This document shows, piece by piece, positions 5,350 through 6,153 of a stretch of DNA of 6,153 nucleotides. Numbering within the stretch: the stretch's first letter is position 1; each line of letters opens with the position of its first letter. Below the pieces are notes generated by a model that was not told the origin of the DNA, did no database searches, and saw nothing but the letters and a program-made list of their open reading frames with translations. The stretch is from Porphyrobacter sp. (GTDB lineage Bacteria; Pseudomonadota; Alphaproteobacteria; Sphingomonadales; Sphingomonadaceae): the NCBI GenBank assembly GCA_021732945.1, contig JAKFWB010000212.1, forward strand, positions 1 through 6,153, written 5' to 3'. The translations under genes and the position numbers were made by a program.

Positions 5350-6153
5350 GCGCGCGGTCCAATCATCCGACATTTCGGCAAGGCTGGCGATCTTGAGCGC
5401 GTAGACATCGCAACCGTCGCTGGTTTTGTCCGAACTAATCGCCGATGTGGTCACGGCGTCCACTTCGCTACTGTAATACTTGCGAGCGATCCGGTGGAAT
5501 CCGATCCCGGCCCACAACAGCGCCAACACTGCGGGCATCACATCAATATTGATCCCGGCCTCATCCGTCACCAGCGGCAGGACGAGCAACCCAACGCCGC
5601 CCATCATCAATGTGCGGATCGATTTGGTCCGGCCAAAGACCAGCATAATGATCGACACCGCCGCCAATAGCAGCGCCGGGTACCACGCCAGATCAAGCGG
5701 CACCCCGCGCTTCAGGGTGTGGGCGCCCATGATATGGAAATAAGCGCCAGGCACCCTGCCTTTGCGCAGCGGGAGCAAATAATAATCGGAAGACAAGAAA
5801 TAGCTTTCGCCAACAATGACCCGCTTGCCAGCAAGTTCGTTTGCGGAAATTTTGCCCTGAAGCACATCGACAAAACTGAATGTTGGCACTGTGCTAGGAT
5901 CAAACGCATAGTCTGGGCGATATTGGCGGTAAGGCCCCTTGTAGTCAGCTAACGCCGCCGACAGCGAAGGGTGAACTCGACCGTCAAGTTCCACTCGCGT
6001 TGGCATTTTCACAGACAGGCCGAACGTAGAGCCTAGCGCAGTCATGCTTGCAAGATTGGAACGTTTGCGAAATTCTGGAAGAGGAACAGTTTCCTCGACC
6101 ACCTGAAATCCATGTTCTTGATATGGGATAATCCCGATCCAGACCTTGCCCTT
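5347..6153 (-). CDS. CHASE2 sensor and membrane segment, N-terminally cut by the window and ended by the amber codon
   Basis: CHASE2 is an extracytoplasmic sensor domain found in front of membrane-bound signalling enzymes; its ligands are mostly unknown. The frame is open to the window edge, so the GTG at 6102 is not a true start; 17 further codons (beginning KGKVWIGIIPYQEHGFQ) precede it and the real start is outside. In numbering from that GTG, typical CHASE2 blocks are VPTFSFVDVLQGKISANELAGKRV split over 72-95, VGES (97-100) and PGAYFHIMGAHTLKRG (118-133). Three membrane helices follow at about 140-157, 162-180 and 185-203, then a cytoplasmic stretch SDGCDVYALKIASLAEMSDD (228-247) that begins a GGDEF-like fold and is cut by the stop after Arg251. 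On its own it would be a sensor with no output domain, which supports the view that it belongs with the downstream EAL segment. Confidence 0.85.
   Translation of the reverse strand, partial: KGKVWIGIIPYQEHGFQVVEETVPLPEFRKRSNLASMTALGSTFGLSVKMPTRVELDGRVHPSLSAALADYKGPYRQYRPDYAFDPSTVPTFSFVDVLQGKISANELAGKRVIVGESYFLSSDYYLLPLRKGRVPGAYFHIMGAHTLKRGVPLDLAWYPALLLAAVSIIMLVFGRTKSIRTLMMGGVGLLVLPLVTDEAGINIDVMPAVLALLWAGIGFHRIARKYYSSEVDAVTTSAISSDKTSDGCDVYALKIASLAEMSDDWTAR

Larger units (their letters stand above)
4234..6153 (-). pseudogene. CHASE2-TM-degenerate GGDEF-EAL cyclic-di-GMP protein interrupted by an in-frame amber codon (5' end outside window)
   Basis: Read as one frame from the window edge to the TGA at 4236-4234, this is 640 codons with a single internal stop, TAG at 5349-5347. 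There is no frameshift, and both sides carry complementary parts of one known architecture: extracytoplasmic CHASE2 sensor, three membrane helices, GGDEF-like region, EAL domain. The join reads DDWTAR-stop-LGEFVGTLISYV and falls inside the GGDEF-like region, so neither half is a clean domain unit. A one-base change from CAG (Gln) would make this TAG. Both halves have otherwise intact coding character, so any inactivation would be recent. The alternatives are a sequencing error or a genuinely split pair; the two pieces are described separately. Confidence 0.7.

Noticed and set aside
4462..5670. Plus-strand ORFs opposite the CHASE2-EAL frame (4462-5166, 5176-5670)
   Set aside because: Antisense shadows of the EAL and CHASE2 coding sequence, with no domain signature of their own.
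6100..6102. GTG as the start of the CHASE2 segment
   Set aside because: The frame stays open to the window edge with protein-like sequence upstream, there is no ribosome site, and the CHASE2 domain would lack its N-terminal half.
1..6153. CRISPR arrays, insertion sequences or long direct repeats
   Set aside because: No regularly spaced repeats, transposase-like ORFs or long terminal inverted repeats were seen on either strand.

Overview
The window looks like chromosomal DNA from a high-GC alphaproteobacterium, most likely of the Sphingomonadales (Erythrobacter/Sphingomonas type). This rests on codon use, protein style and a TTAA-N7-TTAA CtrA-type box, not on a database match. All protein genes recognised here lie on the minus strand; only a tRNA gene is on the plus strand. 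Genes are described in transcription order, from high to low coordinates.

Right part (4234-6153): one long reading frame, open at the window edge, encodes a CHASE2 sensor domain, three membrane helices, a degenerate GGDEF-like region and a complete-looking EAL cyclic-di-GMP phosphodiesterase domain. A single in-frame amber codon (5347-5349) cuts it between the membrane/GGDEF part and the EAL part. It is either a recent nonsense allele, a sequencing error or a truly split gene.

Middle (about 3783-4233): a compact non-coding block. Directly after the EAL stop come a CtrA-type box, a hairpin that hides an AGGAG ribosome site, a 13-codon ORF with that ribosome site, and a minus-strand intrinsic terminator with a GAAA tetraloop. 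Together they look like a tiny transcription unit (small peptide or small RNA) that I do not recognise. Facing it is tRNA-Pro(CGG), with a plausible stable-RNA promoter whose -10 is followed by a GC-rich discriminator.

Left part (1-3782): thyA (thymidylate synthase), then, after a 112-nt gap with a promoter-like sequence, the branched-chain 2-oxoacid dehydrogenase genes E1-alpha, E1-beta (4-nt overlap) and the lipoyl-domain start of E2 (7-nt gap, cut by the window edge). The three form an operon for valine, leucine and isoleucine breakdown. The E3 gene, if linked, would be beyond position 1.

The metabolic genes are ordinary. The parts worth a second look are the amber-split CHASE2-EAL gene and the small CtrA-box/hairpin/mini-ORF/terminator unit at 4081-4227.
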